From an uncultured Methylobacillus sp. (GTDB taxonomy: Bacteria; Pseudomonadota; Gammaproteobacteria; Burkholderiales; Methylophilaceae): DNA of 5,133 nucleotides. Positions 1-5,133 of this stretch are shown here, one piece after another; the first letter of the stretch is position 1; each line of letters starts with the position of its first letter. The stretch spans positions 1-5,133 of the forward strand of contig CAMLME010000137.1 in NCBI GenBank assembly GCA_946481235.1, given 5' to 3'. The position numbers and the translations under genes were made by a program. The notes under the pieces were generated by a model. That model was given only the letters and a program-made list of their open reading frames with translations. It made no database searches and was not told the origin of the DNA.

Positions 1-484
1 CGGTGACAATCGCCCCTTCCATTAGCAATGCCAGGTGGCTCGCCACGTCTTCCGCGTCACTCAAGTCTGCCTCCCGGCAAAGTGCGAGGATGTCTGCGCG
101 AACACGCGCCTTGTGATCTGCGGATAGCTGGTGAAAGGGATGTTTTGGGTCGCCGTACTCGACGGCGGTATTGATGAATGCGCAGCCGTGAAAATCCGGT
201 TCGGCGAACCACGCCTCAAGAAAATCGAAGATCGCGAGCAGCTTCTCGTCCGGCCCGCCGGCCGATGCGATATGCCGCTGCATCGCCCCGCGCCAGCGCT
301 CGTCGCGTACCTTGAGAAACTCCGCGATCAAGCCATCCTTGGATGTGAAATGAAAGTACAGGCTCTGCCGCGCCACGCCGGCTTTTTCAAGAATCGAATC
401 CACGCTGGTGGCATGAATGCCGCGCTGGTAAAACAGCACGCAGGCAGCCTCGAGCAAGGCCTCGCGGGTGGGGGAGTGTTTCAT
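1..484 (-). CDS. TetR/AcrR-family transcriptional repressor (C-terminus cut by window edge)
   Basis: This is a one-component, ligand-responsive DNA-binding repressor acting as a dimer in the cytoplasm. The reading frame is open from an ATG at 484 to the left edge, giving 161 visible residues; the family usually has about 190-200, so roughly the last 30 are missing. Residues 5-52 form the TetR N-terminal helix-turn-helix domain: TREALLEAA, then a GIHATSVDSILEKAGV segment, then the typical SLYFHFTSKDGL end of the recognition helix. Residues 99-122 (HGCAFINTAVEYGDPKHPFH) match the C-terminal ligand and dimer domain of a common proteobacterial TetR subgroup. The start is supported by GGAG at 491-494, six bases upstream. 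The gene has its own promoter covered by palindromes, which suggests autorepression. The ligand and main target are unknown; the target may lie left of the window. The family call is firm, the specific role open. Confidence 0.93.
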   Translation of the reverse strand, partial: MKHSPTREALLEAACVLFYQRGIHATSVDSILEKAGVARQSLYFHFTSKDGLIAEFLKVRDERWRGAMQRHIASAGGPDEKLLAIFDFLEAWFAEPDFHGCAFINTAVEYGDPKHPFHQLSADHKARVRADILALCREADLSDAEDVASHLALLMEGAIVT

Positions 485-495
485 GTGCAGCTCCA

Positions 496-519
496 AATAG
501 AACGGTTGGTCTATTAGAC
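496..519. promoter_or_regulatory. Probable TetR operator: two overlapping palindromes over the -10 box and start site
   Basis: Two inverted repeats overlap here. AATAGA (496-501) and TCTATT (510-515) flank an 8-base centre; read on the minus strand its core is TAGACC-AACC-GTTCTA. GTCTA-T-TAGAC (509-519) is a perfect 11-base palindrome around a single T and encloses the -10 box. A TAGACC-N4-GGTCTA pattern is what I recall for NemR-type TetR operators, so an operator for the adjacent repressor is the natural reading. Binding is inferred, not shown. Confidence 0.6.
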
Positions 520-542
520 GGAGTCGCGGACTAGACTGTCAA
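513..542 (-). promoter_or_regulatory. Sigma-70 type promoter of the TetR gene
   Basis: On the minus strand a perfect -35 box TTGACA (537-542) is followed after 18 bases by TCTAAT (513-518), one mismatch from the -10 consensus. Transcription would start near 505, about 20 bases before the ATG at 484. Both boxes lie inside palindromes that are probable repressor sites. This is the best promoter match in the window; it is read from sequence only. Confidence 0.7.
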
Positions 543-547
543 TCTAG
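531..547. promoter_or_regulatory. Palindrome over the -35 box of the TetR promoter
   Basis: CTAGA (531-535) and TCTAG (543-547) form an inverted repeat with a 7-base centre that contains most of the TTGACA -35 box. Its position suggests a second repressor site, about 28 bases from the operator over the -10 box. The arms are short, so chance is possible. Confidence 0.4.
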
Positions 548-592
548 GTTGTTGCGGAGATTTATTTTTACCGATGGTCCATTACCTCAGAA

Positions 593-651
593 CCGTGCGC
601 CCTGAGCTTGTCGAAGGGCTATTCATGGTTCGACAAGCTCAGCACGAACGG
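593..651. repeat. REP-like dispersed inverted repeat
   Basis: CTGAGCTTGTCGAA (602-615) and TTCGACAAGCTCAG (629-642) are perfect 14-base complementary arms around a 13-base loop. Partly matching outer arms extend to CCGTGCG at 593 and CACGAACGG at 651. I recall near-identical units (TTCGACAAGCTCA followed by CACGAACGG) scattered between genes in many betaproteobacterial and some other genomes, where they behave like REP or MITE-type elements. It lies in the 269-base gap between the DUF302 gene's 3' end and the TetR promoter. As RNA it would fold strongly and could protect or end the DUF302 transcript, but it has no following T-run. No transposase gene is nearby. Confidence 0.75.
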
Positions 652-677
652 CGTTGTGCGCTCTATTCACCTAATGG

Positions 678-689
678 AAACCCGGGTTT
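678..689. other. Perfect 12-base palindrome, function unknown
   Basis: AAACCCGGGTTT is a perfect palindrome without a loop, located 64 bases downstream of the DUF302 stop codon. It could be a protein-binding site or chance. Apart from this palindrome I see nothing else in 652-753: no small gene, and no hairpin followed by a T-run. Confidence 0.3.
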
Positions 690-753
690 AAGCTAGGTGG
701 TTTGCCAGCGCGTCATATGCGCCGTGCTCATGGCGTTTTCAGGCAGCAGGCAT

Positions 754-1137
754 TCATTTCGCCTCATCCACCATCTGTATCGTCTTCTCCTCAACCTCTT
801 TGGCAACTTCAACCAATGCGGGATCCTGAGAGAGCGCCGAAAGCATTTGTACCGGCTTGATCAGGCCGATCTTCGTTTTTCCTTGCTCGGTAAAGACCGA
901 GATTCGGCACGGCAGGGCCATATTGAGACGCATGTCGGTGGACAAAACCTTTGCGGCCTGCCCCGGATTGCAGACTTCAAAAACCTGGCATTCCTCTTCA
1001 AACGCAATGCCTTTGCTGCGAAGCGTGGCTCCCAGGTCGTGGACATGCAGAACCCCGAAGCCATGGTGTGTAACCGCGGATGCAAGATCTGCCGCTGCCT
1101 GGGTGAATGATTTGCTGGTTTCAACGATGTAATACAT
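754..1137 (-). CDS. DUF302 domain protein
   Basis: This 127-residue protein is a complete stand-alone DUF302 domain (COG3439). The biochemical role of the family is not established. Hallmarks visible are the N-terminal MYYIVETSKSF, GFGVLHVHDL at 26-35, the FEVCNP core at 53-58, and the hydrophobic LNMALPCRISV strand at 71-81. Cysteines 50, 56 and 77 and histidines 31 and 33 are candidates for metal or redox chemistry, which is only inference. There is no signal peptide or membrane segment, so it should be cytoplasmic. The start at 1137 has a strong ribosome site, GAGGTG at 1142-1147. It is transcribed divergently from the mscS-type gene, with a 111-base gap full of palindromes between them, which suggests joint control. 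The TetR gene lies 269 bases downstream on the same strand behind its own promoter. Confidence 0.9.
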   Translation of the reverse strand: MYYIVETSKSFTQAAADLASAVTHHGFGVLHVHDLGATLRSKGIAFEEECQVFEVCNPGQAAKVLSTDMRLNMALPCRISVFTEQGKTKIGLIKPVQMLSALSQDPALVEVAKEVEEKTIQMVDEAK

Positions 1138-1204
1138 GGGTCACCTCGCTCTCTGTGACGCCCAACGTTGACTGTCGGACGCCGGAACCAAAACTAGTGG
1201 AATC

Positions 1205-1232
1205 AGACTAGACATTAGTCTACATTTGACTA
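1205..1232. promoter_or_regulatory. Overlapping palindromes between the divergent DUF302 and mscS-type genes
   Basis: Three nested or overlapping inverted repeats occur here: AGACTA-N5-TAGTCT (1205-1221), TAGAC-N4-GTCTA (1209-1222) and TAGTC-N7-GACTA (1216-1232). They lie 17-44 bases upstream of the ATG at 1249 and 68-95 bases upstream of the DUF302 ATG, where a regulator could affect both genes. The TAGAC/GTCTA half-sites are the same as those in the TetR promoter. TAGACA at 1209-1214 could serve as a -35 box for mscS, but no convincing -10 box follows, so I do not call exact promoters. Confidence 0.5.
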
Positions 1233-1248
1233 ATTTTATCCCTTTTCA

Positions 1249-2118
1249 ATGAAAGACTTCATGAACGATCAACTTGATACTCTGAGTCACGTACAGCGCG
1301 AGCTCATTGATTTGGCAGTCCGGTTCGGCCCCAAGGTGCTGGTTGCGGTAGCCATTATCGTGGCTGGTTTCTATGCAGGGCGCTGGGCCGGCAAGGTTGC
1401 CGATCGAGGGTTCAACAAATTCCATCTTGAGCCGCCGGTGCGCGAGTTGCTGGTGCGCATCGTGCGGATACTCATCCTCGCGCTATTTGCGATCATGGCG
1501 CTACAGAATCTCGGTGTGGAACTGCTGCCGCTGATCGCCGGCCTGGGTGTGGCCGGGGCAGGCATCGCGCTGGCCATGCAGGGCGTGCTCAGCAATATCG
1601 TGGCCGGGCTGACGATTATCTTTACCAAGCCGTTTCGCGTCGGGGAATACATTTCCATCGTGGGTGAAGAGGGCCGGGTCGAGAACATCAGCCTTTTTTC
1701 AACGGTGCTCAGCCATCCGGACCTGTCGCAGCTGGTGATTCCCAACCGAAAGATCGTCGGCGAGATATTGCACAATTACGGCGAGATACGACAGCTCGAT
1801 ATAGCGGTGAACGTCGCTTATGGCACCGATCTGGATAAGGCGCTGGCGGTAGTCAACGAGTTGCTGCAAGCACATCCCCGCACGTTGAAAGACCCGCGCC
1901 CCGTTGTCGCCGTCAGCACGCTCGCGCCTTTCTCGATCACCATTGCCGTCAAGCCGTGGGTCAGCGTGCCGGATTACATCCAGACAAGAGGCGAGGTGAA
2001 TAAGGCTGTCGTCGAGGCTTTCCAAAGCAAAGATATCGTCATTCCGCTCCCGCAGCAGGAAGTCAGGCTTTTGGAAGCGGCCGGGGATCGCAAGCCGGAG
2101 CTTACGGCTCAGTCATAA
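1249..2118 (+). CDS. mscS: Small-conductance mechanosensitive ion channel, MscS family
   Basis: This is an inner-membrane heptameric channel that opens under membrane tension and releases solutes during hypo-osmotic shock. Its 289 residues match the compact E. coli MscS (286). Membrane segments are TM1 about 30-47, TM2 about 67-88 and the glycine/alanine-rich pore helix TM3 about 92-127. TM3 carries the family signature GVAGAGIALAMQG...LSNIVAG and is followed by KPFRVGEYI (127-135). The cytoplasmic beta domain holds VIPNRKIV (163-170), and the C-terminal alpha/beta domain runs from about 180 to 275, ending in IPLPQQEV. The ATG at 1249 has little ribosome-site support; an in-frame ATG at 1261 (residue 5) is also possible and would leave the domains intact. 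The gene is divergent from DUF302 and convergent with the beta-lactamase gene, 18 bases away. The pore leucine equivalent to E. coli L105 appears to be alanine (A104), and that of L109 is kept (L108). Confidence 0.95.
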   Translation: MKDFMNDQLDTLSHVQRELIDLAVRFGPKVLVAVAIIVAGFYAGRWAGKVADRGFNKFHLEPPVRELLVRIVRILILALFAIMALQNLGVELLPLIAGLGVAGAGIALAMQGVLSNIVAGLTIIFTKPFRVGEYISIVGEEGRVENISLFSTVLSHPDLSQLVIPNRKIVGEILHNYGEIRQLDIAVNVAYGTDLDKALAVVNELLQAHPRTLKDPRPVVAVSTLAPFSITIAVKPWVSVPDYIQTRGEVNKAVVEAFQSKDIVIPLPQQEVRLLEAAGDRKPELTAQS

Positions 2119-2136
2119 GCGGCGGCGGACCTGGCG

Positions 2137-2922
2137 TTAAGGCAATACGCCCAAGGCTTTCAGGCTGGCCTTACCCAGCGGGATTCGCTTATCCGCATCG
2201 GCTGCCTGATAAACATCGACATTCAGCGCAAACGCGTAAACGCGACCTTCCTTTTCCACCCAGCCGACCCACCACCCGATTTCCGGCATGGTTTCGCCAC
2301 CCCAGCCGGTTTTGGCGAATAGCGCCCAGTTTTCACCTTGATCCATGCGGATGATTTCTCGCACAGTATTCTGAATGTCCAACGGATAAGGCAGCTCATC
2401 CTGCGCCAGCCTGGCAAGAAATCGGGTTTGCTCGACAGCGCTGATCTTGAGAGGGCCGACCAGCCAGAAGTTATCGACCGTCTCGCCGATTTCCATGTTG
2501 CCGTAATCGAGTTTCGCCACATTCTCGCGCATGCGCTCCAGCCCGATGCGTCGGGCAAGCTCCTGATAGATCGGCACATTGGAAATCCTGATGGCGTCGC
2601 GCAATCCCATGTCCTTTTCCCAGAACTTGAAACGCTGGGGCTTGCCGCCGTAAGGCAGAACATCATCCACGTTTTGAACCGCACCCGTGGAAAGGCCGAT
2701 CAACGAATTGGGAATCTTGAACGTGGAGGCTGGAATGAAGCGGGTCTCGGCGCGAGCCCGATTGTGTCCGATCAACTTCTGATTGTTGACATCGTAAAGC
2801 ACGAAAGTACCCGTCACCCCGGCAGTCTTGAAAAGCTCGCCCACGGCAGGGCTTTCTACCCAATCGGAAGCATGGGCGTGCACGGTAAACAACATGACGA
2901 ATACTGCAATGAGATGCTTCAT
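2137..2922 (-). CDS. blaOXA: Class D (OXA-50-like) serine beta-lactamase
   Basis: This periplasmic enzyme hydrolyses beta-lactams through an acyl-serine intermediate. With numbering from an upstream ATG at 2931, all class D motifs are present: STFK 69-72 (nucleophile S69; K72 is the lysine carbamylated in this class), SNV 117-119, YGN 143-145, FW 155-156 and KTG 207-209. The sequence strongly resembles the Pseudomonas aeruginosa OXA-50/PoxB group as I remember it: GTFVLYDV, LIGLSTGAV, VLPYGGKPQRFK, YQELARRIGLERMR and the end GKASLKALGVLP. The chosen start is the ATG at 2922, because GGAAATC precedes it at good spacing while the ATG at 2931 has no ribosome site; it also aligns with the OXA-50 start. 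A signal peptide ends in HAHA before SDW. The length (261 residues) is full. No ampR-like regulator is adjacent. The gene lies 55 bases after the esterase gene and may share its transcript. The resistance spectrum cannot be told from sequence. Confidence 0.95.
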   Translation of the reverse strand: MKHLIAVFVMLFTVHAHASDWVESPAVGELFKTAGVTGTFVLYDVNNQKLIGHNRARAETRFIPASTFKIPNSLIGLSTGAVQNVDDVLPYGGKPQRFKFWEKDMGLRDAIRISNVPIYQELARRIGLERMRENVAKLDYGNMEIGETVDNFWLVGPLKISAVEQTRFLARLAQDELPYPLDIQNTVREIIRMDQGENWALFAKTGWGGETMPEIGWWVGWVEKEGRVYAFALNVDVYQAADADKRIPLGKASLKALGVLP

Positions 2923-2977
2923 GATTTCCATTTTTCTGACGCGGTGTGAAAAGTATTAAGAAGGGGGAAGCGAGAGA

Positions 2978-3919
2978 TTACCGGGCCTGCTTGCTCTGTG
3001 CCTTGAAAAACTCCCAAATCACGTCAGTGCCGTTCACGGATGAACTTGGCTTGTCGCCCCGGCGGCTCCCCGCTTGCCCGCCCGGCCAGGCATGGCCGTT
3101 GTCCTCGATCAGGTAAATTTCAACGGCCTTGTTGTCGGGGCAGCGGTATTGCCGCAGGGTGAACGAGCCGCGATTCTGCGGCTCGGGAGTGCCCGTGCAG
3201 CCGTTTGCCCTGGCCCAGAATGCTGCCTGGTCCAGTACAGGTTTTGCCGGCGTGCCATCCCAGGATTCCGAGAAACGCCCGCCAGGCGCGCCGCCCTGCT
3301 GCGGAACGGCTTTATCCAGCATGCCATTGAGCATGATGGCCGATACGGCATGCTTCGGGCTGGCCTCGTCGCCGAAAAGCGTCGCCACCACAGGCGCGAT
3401 GGCGGCCAGACGGTGCGAGAGCGCGATGCCCAGACGGTGCGTCATCATGCCGCCATTGGACATGCCGGTCGCGTAAATCCTCGCCGGATCGATTGGATAG
3501 TCCTTGATGAGCCTGTCGATCAGCGCGTCGATAAACGCCACATCGTCCACCCGGTGCTTCATCGCATAGCCGCAGCAGTGCCCTGCATTCCAGGTCTTGA
3601 GCTTGTCCCTGAAGCGGCTGCTGCCCTCGGGGTACACAACAATGAACCCTTCTTTTTCCGCTTTCTCGGTAAAGCCCGTCATTTTCTCGGCGTTACCGGC
3701 ATCCCCGCCGCCACCATGAAGAACCAGGACCAGCGGTATCGGTTTCCCGCTTTGCATCGCACCGAGCGGCGCGCGGACTACATAAGTGCGTGTGGTTCCG
3801 TTAATCGTCAGGGTCTGGCGTTCGGGGGCGGGCGCGGCCAGGGCTGTGGCATCCAGGCATGAAAGCAGGCCCACGAGTGTTGCGGCGATAAATGGTTTAT
3901 TGAATTGCATTTTCATCAT
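2978..3919 (-). CDS. Exported alpha/beta-hydrolase, PHB depolymerase / feruloyl esterase (LpqC-like) family
   Basis: This 313-residue protein belongs to the COG3509 esterase family, whose members cleave polyhydroxyalkanoate, feruloyl or acetyl esters. Features in order are an N-terminal export signal, the oxyanion motif HGGGG (68-72), TWNAGHCCG (109-117) with the paired cysteines typical of the family, VDDVAFID (124-131), the nucleophile elbow GMSNGG with S154, the probable acid D202 in GMLDKAVP, and the catalytic H276 in NGHAWPGG. The export signal may be a plain signal peptide cut after TALA (residue 28) or a weak lipobox LLSC with C21 as a lipidated residue. Three ATGs are clustered at the start (3919, 3916, 3910), none with a clear ribosome site. 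The gene follows the HbpS-like gene by 23 bases, so translation from a shared message is likely. There is no obvious substrate-binding domain for insoluble polymer, so soluble esters are a reasonable guess. The natural substrate is unknown. Confidence 0.88.
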   Translation of the reverse strand: MMKMQFNKPFIAATLVGLLSCLDATALAAPAPERQTLTINGTTRTYVVRAPLGAMQSGKPIPLVLVLHGGGGDAGNAEKMTGFTEKAEKEGFIVVYPEGSSRFRDKLKTWNAGHCCGYAMKHRVDDVAFIDALIDRLIKDYPIDPARIYATGMSNGGMMTHRLGIALSHRLAAIAPVVATLFGDEASPKHAVSAIMLNGMLDKAVPQQGGAPGGRFSESWDGTPAKPVLDQAAFWARANGCTGTPEPQNRGSFTLRQYRCPDNKAVEIYLIEDNGHAWPGGQAGSRRGDKPSSSVNGTDVIWEFFKAQSKQAR

Positions 3920-3942
3920 TCAATGATCAAGTTCGTTGCCGT

Positions 3943-4443
3943 TTACTGGAGCCGTTCGCGAATCTTGCTGATTCCCGCTTCCGCGCATTGATCGTCCAGA
4001 TGCCCACCGGGCGCGCCGCCGATTCCGATACCGCCAATCACTTCCTCGCCGGCACGGATCGGCATGCCGCCGCCCAGAATCAGTAAACCTTCGATCATCG
4101 GCAGCGTGGCCGCGCCAGGGTTCTTCTGCACGATTTCGAGGAGCTTGCTGGTGCCTTCGCGCATGGATGCCGCGGTGTAGGCCTTGCGGCGGCTGGAGTC
4201 GAGGGTGTGCGGGCCGGCGCCGTCGGCACGGAGCTGGGTTTTGAGTTGACCGGCGCGGTCGACGACGGCGACCGAAACCTTCCATCCTTTGGCGGAGCAG
4301 AATTGCAGCGCGGCGGTGGCGGCTTCGTTGGCGAGCGCGAGGGAGATGTTTTTTTGCTGGAGGATATCTTGAGCGTTGGCGGCGGTGCCAATCGCGCATA
4401 GGGTTATAACAAAAGCAATTCGGGATAAACGGTGCTTGAACAT
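3943..4443 (-). CDS. Exported GlcG/HbpS-family (DUF336) protein
   Basis: This 166-residue protein has a signal peptide (MFKHRLSRIAF... ending in ANA before QD, residue 24) followed by one GlcG/HbpS domain covering nearly all of the mature chain. Family motifs are VAVVDRAGQL (58-67), GPHTLDSSRRKAYTA (77-91), PMIEGLLILGGGMPI (115-129), the glycine-rich VIGGIGIGGAPGG (135-147), and DDQCAEAG (150-157). Relatives include Streptomyces HbpS, a heme-binding redox-stress sensor partner, and GlcG of glycolate operons. Which role applies here is unclear, and heme binding is not evident from the sequence alone. The start at 4443 is firm, with AGGAG at 4451-4455, seven bases upstream. It is probably the first gene of a minus-strand unit with the esterase and perhaps the beta-lactamase. 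The mature protein should be periplasmic. Confidence 0.88.
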   Translation of the reverse strand: MFKHRLSRIAFVITLCAIGTAANAQDILQQKNISLALANEAATAALQFCSAKGWKVSVAVVDRAGQLKTQLRADGAGPHTLDSSRRKAYTAASMREGTSKLLEIVQKNPGAATLPMIEGLLILGGGMPIRAGEEVIGGIGIGGAPGGHLDDQCAEAGISKIRERLQ

Positions 4444-4465
4444 TTTCAGTCTCCTTTATTGTGGC

Positions 4466-4482
4466 GCAGGCACTTTGCCTGC
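4466..4482. other. Small perfect hairpin between the permease and HbpS-like genes
   Basis: GCAGGCA (4466-4472) and TGCCTGC (4476-4482) form a perfect 7-base stem with a 3-base loop. It lies 40 bases after the permease stop codon and 22 bases before the HbpS-like start on the minus strand. There is no T-run after it on the minus strand, so a classical intrinsic terminator is unlikely. It could be an mRNA processing or stability element, or a copy of a small dispersed palindrome. No convincing -35/-10 pair is visible in the gap 4444-4521. Confidence 0.45.
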
Positions 4483-4521
4483 ATTCCCAATCAGTGGCGA
4501 CGCCTGAGCTAAATCAAATCT

Positions 4522-5133
4522 CTATTCACCCACATGCAGCAGCAGCCCTTTCTGCCTCGCTGCATGGAAAAACGCCAGAAAAGCCGCGATTCCTGCGGCG
4601 AGATACAGCACGTTCATCCATGCCGCGGTGACCAGCATGCCGACGTTAAAGGTCTGGTGAAACAGCAGCTCGCGCAGGCCTTCGAACACGTGGCTGGAAG
4701 GCAGCGCCCACGCCACGGGCTGCAGCCATTCCGGCAGCACGCTGATGGGGTAGTAAACGCCGCTCAGGGGTTGCAGCGCGAAGATCGCCACCCAGGCGAT
4801 GCTTTCCGCGCCCAGGCCGTAGCGCATCACCACGCCCGCGACCAGCAGGCCGATGGCCCAGCTCATGAGGATGAGGTTGAGGAAGAAGGCGATCAGCGGC
4901 AGGCCGAGTTCGAACACGTTGTAATCGAAGAACGGGATCGCCACCAGTGCGGCCCCTCCGACGCCGATCAGGGTGCGCAGCAGGCTCATCAGCAGCAGCG
5001 AACAGACCATTTCATACGGCCGCAGCGGGCTGACGAAGAGGTGGCCGAGGTTGCGCGAGTACATTTCTTCCATGAACACCAGCGCGATGCCGAGCTGGCC
5101 GCGAAACAGCACGTCCCACAGCAGCACGGCGGA
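4522..5133 (-). CDS. ABC-2 type transporter permease (N-terminus cut by window edge)
   Basis: This is the membrane subunit of an ABC exporter. The frame is open to the right edge, showing 203 residues; family members are about 250-270 long, so some 50-65 N-terminal residues are missing. A GTG at 5127 could be read as a start but sits inside a conserved membrane segment and is not believed. Counting from the edge, EEMYSRNLGHLFVSPLRPYE (22-41) is the cytoplasmic loop contacting the ATPase. Membrane segments follow at about 43-68, 78-104, 111-128 and 164-190. QPLSGVYYPISVLPEW and ALPSSHVFEGLRELL (143-157) are the typical ABC-2 membrane motifs near the C-terminus. The stop is a TAG at 4522-4524. 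The partner ATPase is probably just upstream, right of the window. The substrate cannot be inferred; relatives include YadH- and DrrB-like exporters. The relation to the downstream genes is uncertain because of the 77-base gap. Confidence 0.9.
   Translation of the reverse strand, partial: SAVLLWDVLFRGQLGIALVFMEEMYSRNLGHLFVSPLRPYEMVCSLLLMSLLRTLIGVGGAALVAIPFFDYNVFELGLPLIAFFLNLILMSWAIGLLVAGVVMRYGLGAESIAWVAIFALQPLSGVYYPISVLPEWLQPVAWALPSSHVFEGLRELLFHQTFNVGMLVTAAWMNVLYLAAGIAAFLAFFHAARQKGLLLHVGE

Noticed and set aside
131..517. Plus-strand reading frame of 128 codons
   Set aside because: It lies opposite the TetR gene, resembles no family, and extends across the TetR promoter; a shadow of a GC-rich gene.
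593..651. Intrinsic terminator for the DUF302 transcript
   Set aside because: The hairpin is strong but no T-run follows on either strand, and the arms match a dispersed repeat instead.
697..1110. Plus-strand frames opposite the DUF302 gene (also 857-1132)
   Set aside because: The minus-strand frame has a clear conserved domain and a strong ribosome site; these have neither.
1168..1173. TTGACT as -35 box for the mscS gene
   Set aside because: No acceptable -10 box lies 16-19 bases downstream.
2338..2949. Plus-strand frame of 203 codons opposite the beta-lactamase
   Set aside because: The protein has no recognisable domain, and the opposite strand encodes all class D motifs.
3074..3862. Plus-strand frame of 262 codons opposite the esterase
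   Set aside because: Long only because of base composition; rich in arginine and alanine, no family features, while the minus strand carries a complete catalytic triad.
3920..4399. Minus-strand frame of 159 codons overlapping the HbpS-like gene and ending at the esterase start
   Set aside because: Very arginine/proline-rich low-complexity translation, no ribosome site; an out-of-frame shadow.
5125..5127. GTG as start of the ABC permease
   Set aside because: The frame stays open to the window edge and the GTG falls within the conserved protein; the true start is outside the window.

Overview
The window looks like an ordinary piece of chromosome from a proteobacterium, most likely a betaproteobacterium. 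The reasons are a moderately high G+C content, Gram-negative-style export signals, a DUF302 protein of the type common there, and a dispersed palindromic repeat (TTCGACAAGCTCAG arms) that I associate with betaproteobacterial genomes. The species cannot be named from the sequence. I found no phage, insertion sequence, CRISPR array, tRNA or rRNA.

Left part (1-1137): a TetR-family repressor gene reads leftwards and runs off the window. It has a good promoter (513-542) covered by small palindromes that are probably its own operators. A REP-like inverted repeat (593-651) follows. Next is a DUF302 gene, also on the minus strand. The 111-base gap after it (1138-1248) separates it from a divergent mscS-type gene and carries another cluster of palindromes built on the same TAGAC/GTCTA half-sites. 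The repressor may therefore also act on the DUF302/mscS pair.

Centre (1249-2922): a small-conductance mechanosensitive channel (MscS family, plus strand) meets, tail to tail with only 18 bases between them, a class D beta-lactamase on the minus strand. The beta-lactamase has a full set of active-site motifs and closely resembles the OXA-50 (PoxB) group as I remember it.

Right part (2978-5133): three more minus-strand genes lie upstream of the beta-lactamase. They are an exported alpha/beta-hydrolase of the PHB-depolymerase/feruloyl-esterase (LpqC-like) family, an exported GlcG/HbpS (DUF336) protein, and the C-terminal two-thirds or more of an ABC-2 type permease that enters from the right edge. 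Gaps of 23 and 46 bases suggest that the HbpS-like, esterase and beta-lactamase genes are co-transcribed; a 77-base gap with a small hairpin separates them from the permease. Three consecutive products carry export signals, so the cluster acts in the periplasm or at the cell surface, but no single pathway is obvious. I see no clearly undescribed system. The most useful leads are the shared operator-like half-sites and the OXA-50-like enzyme in this context.
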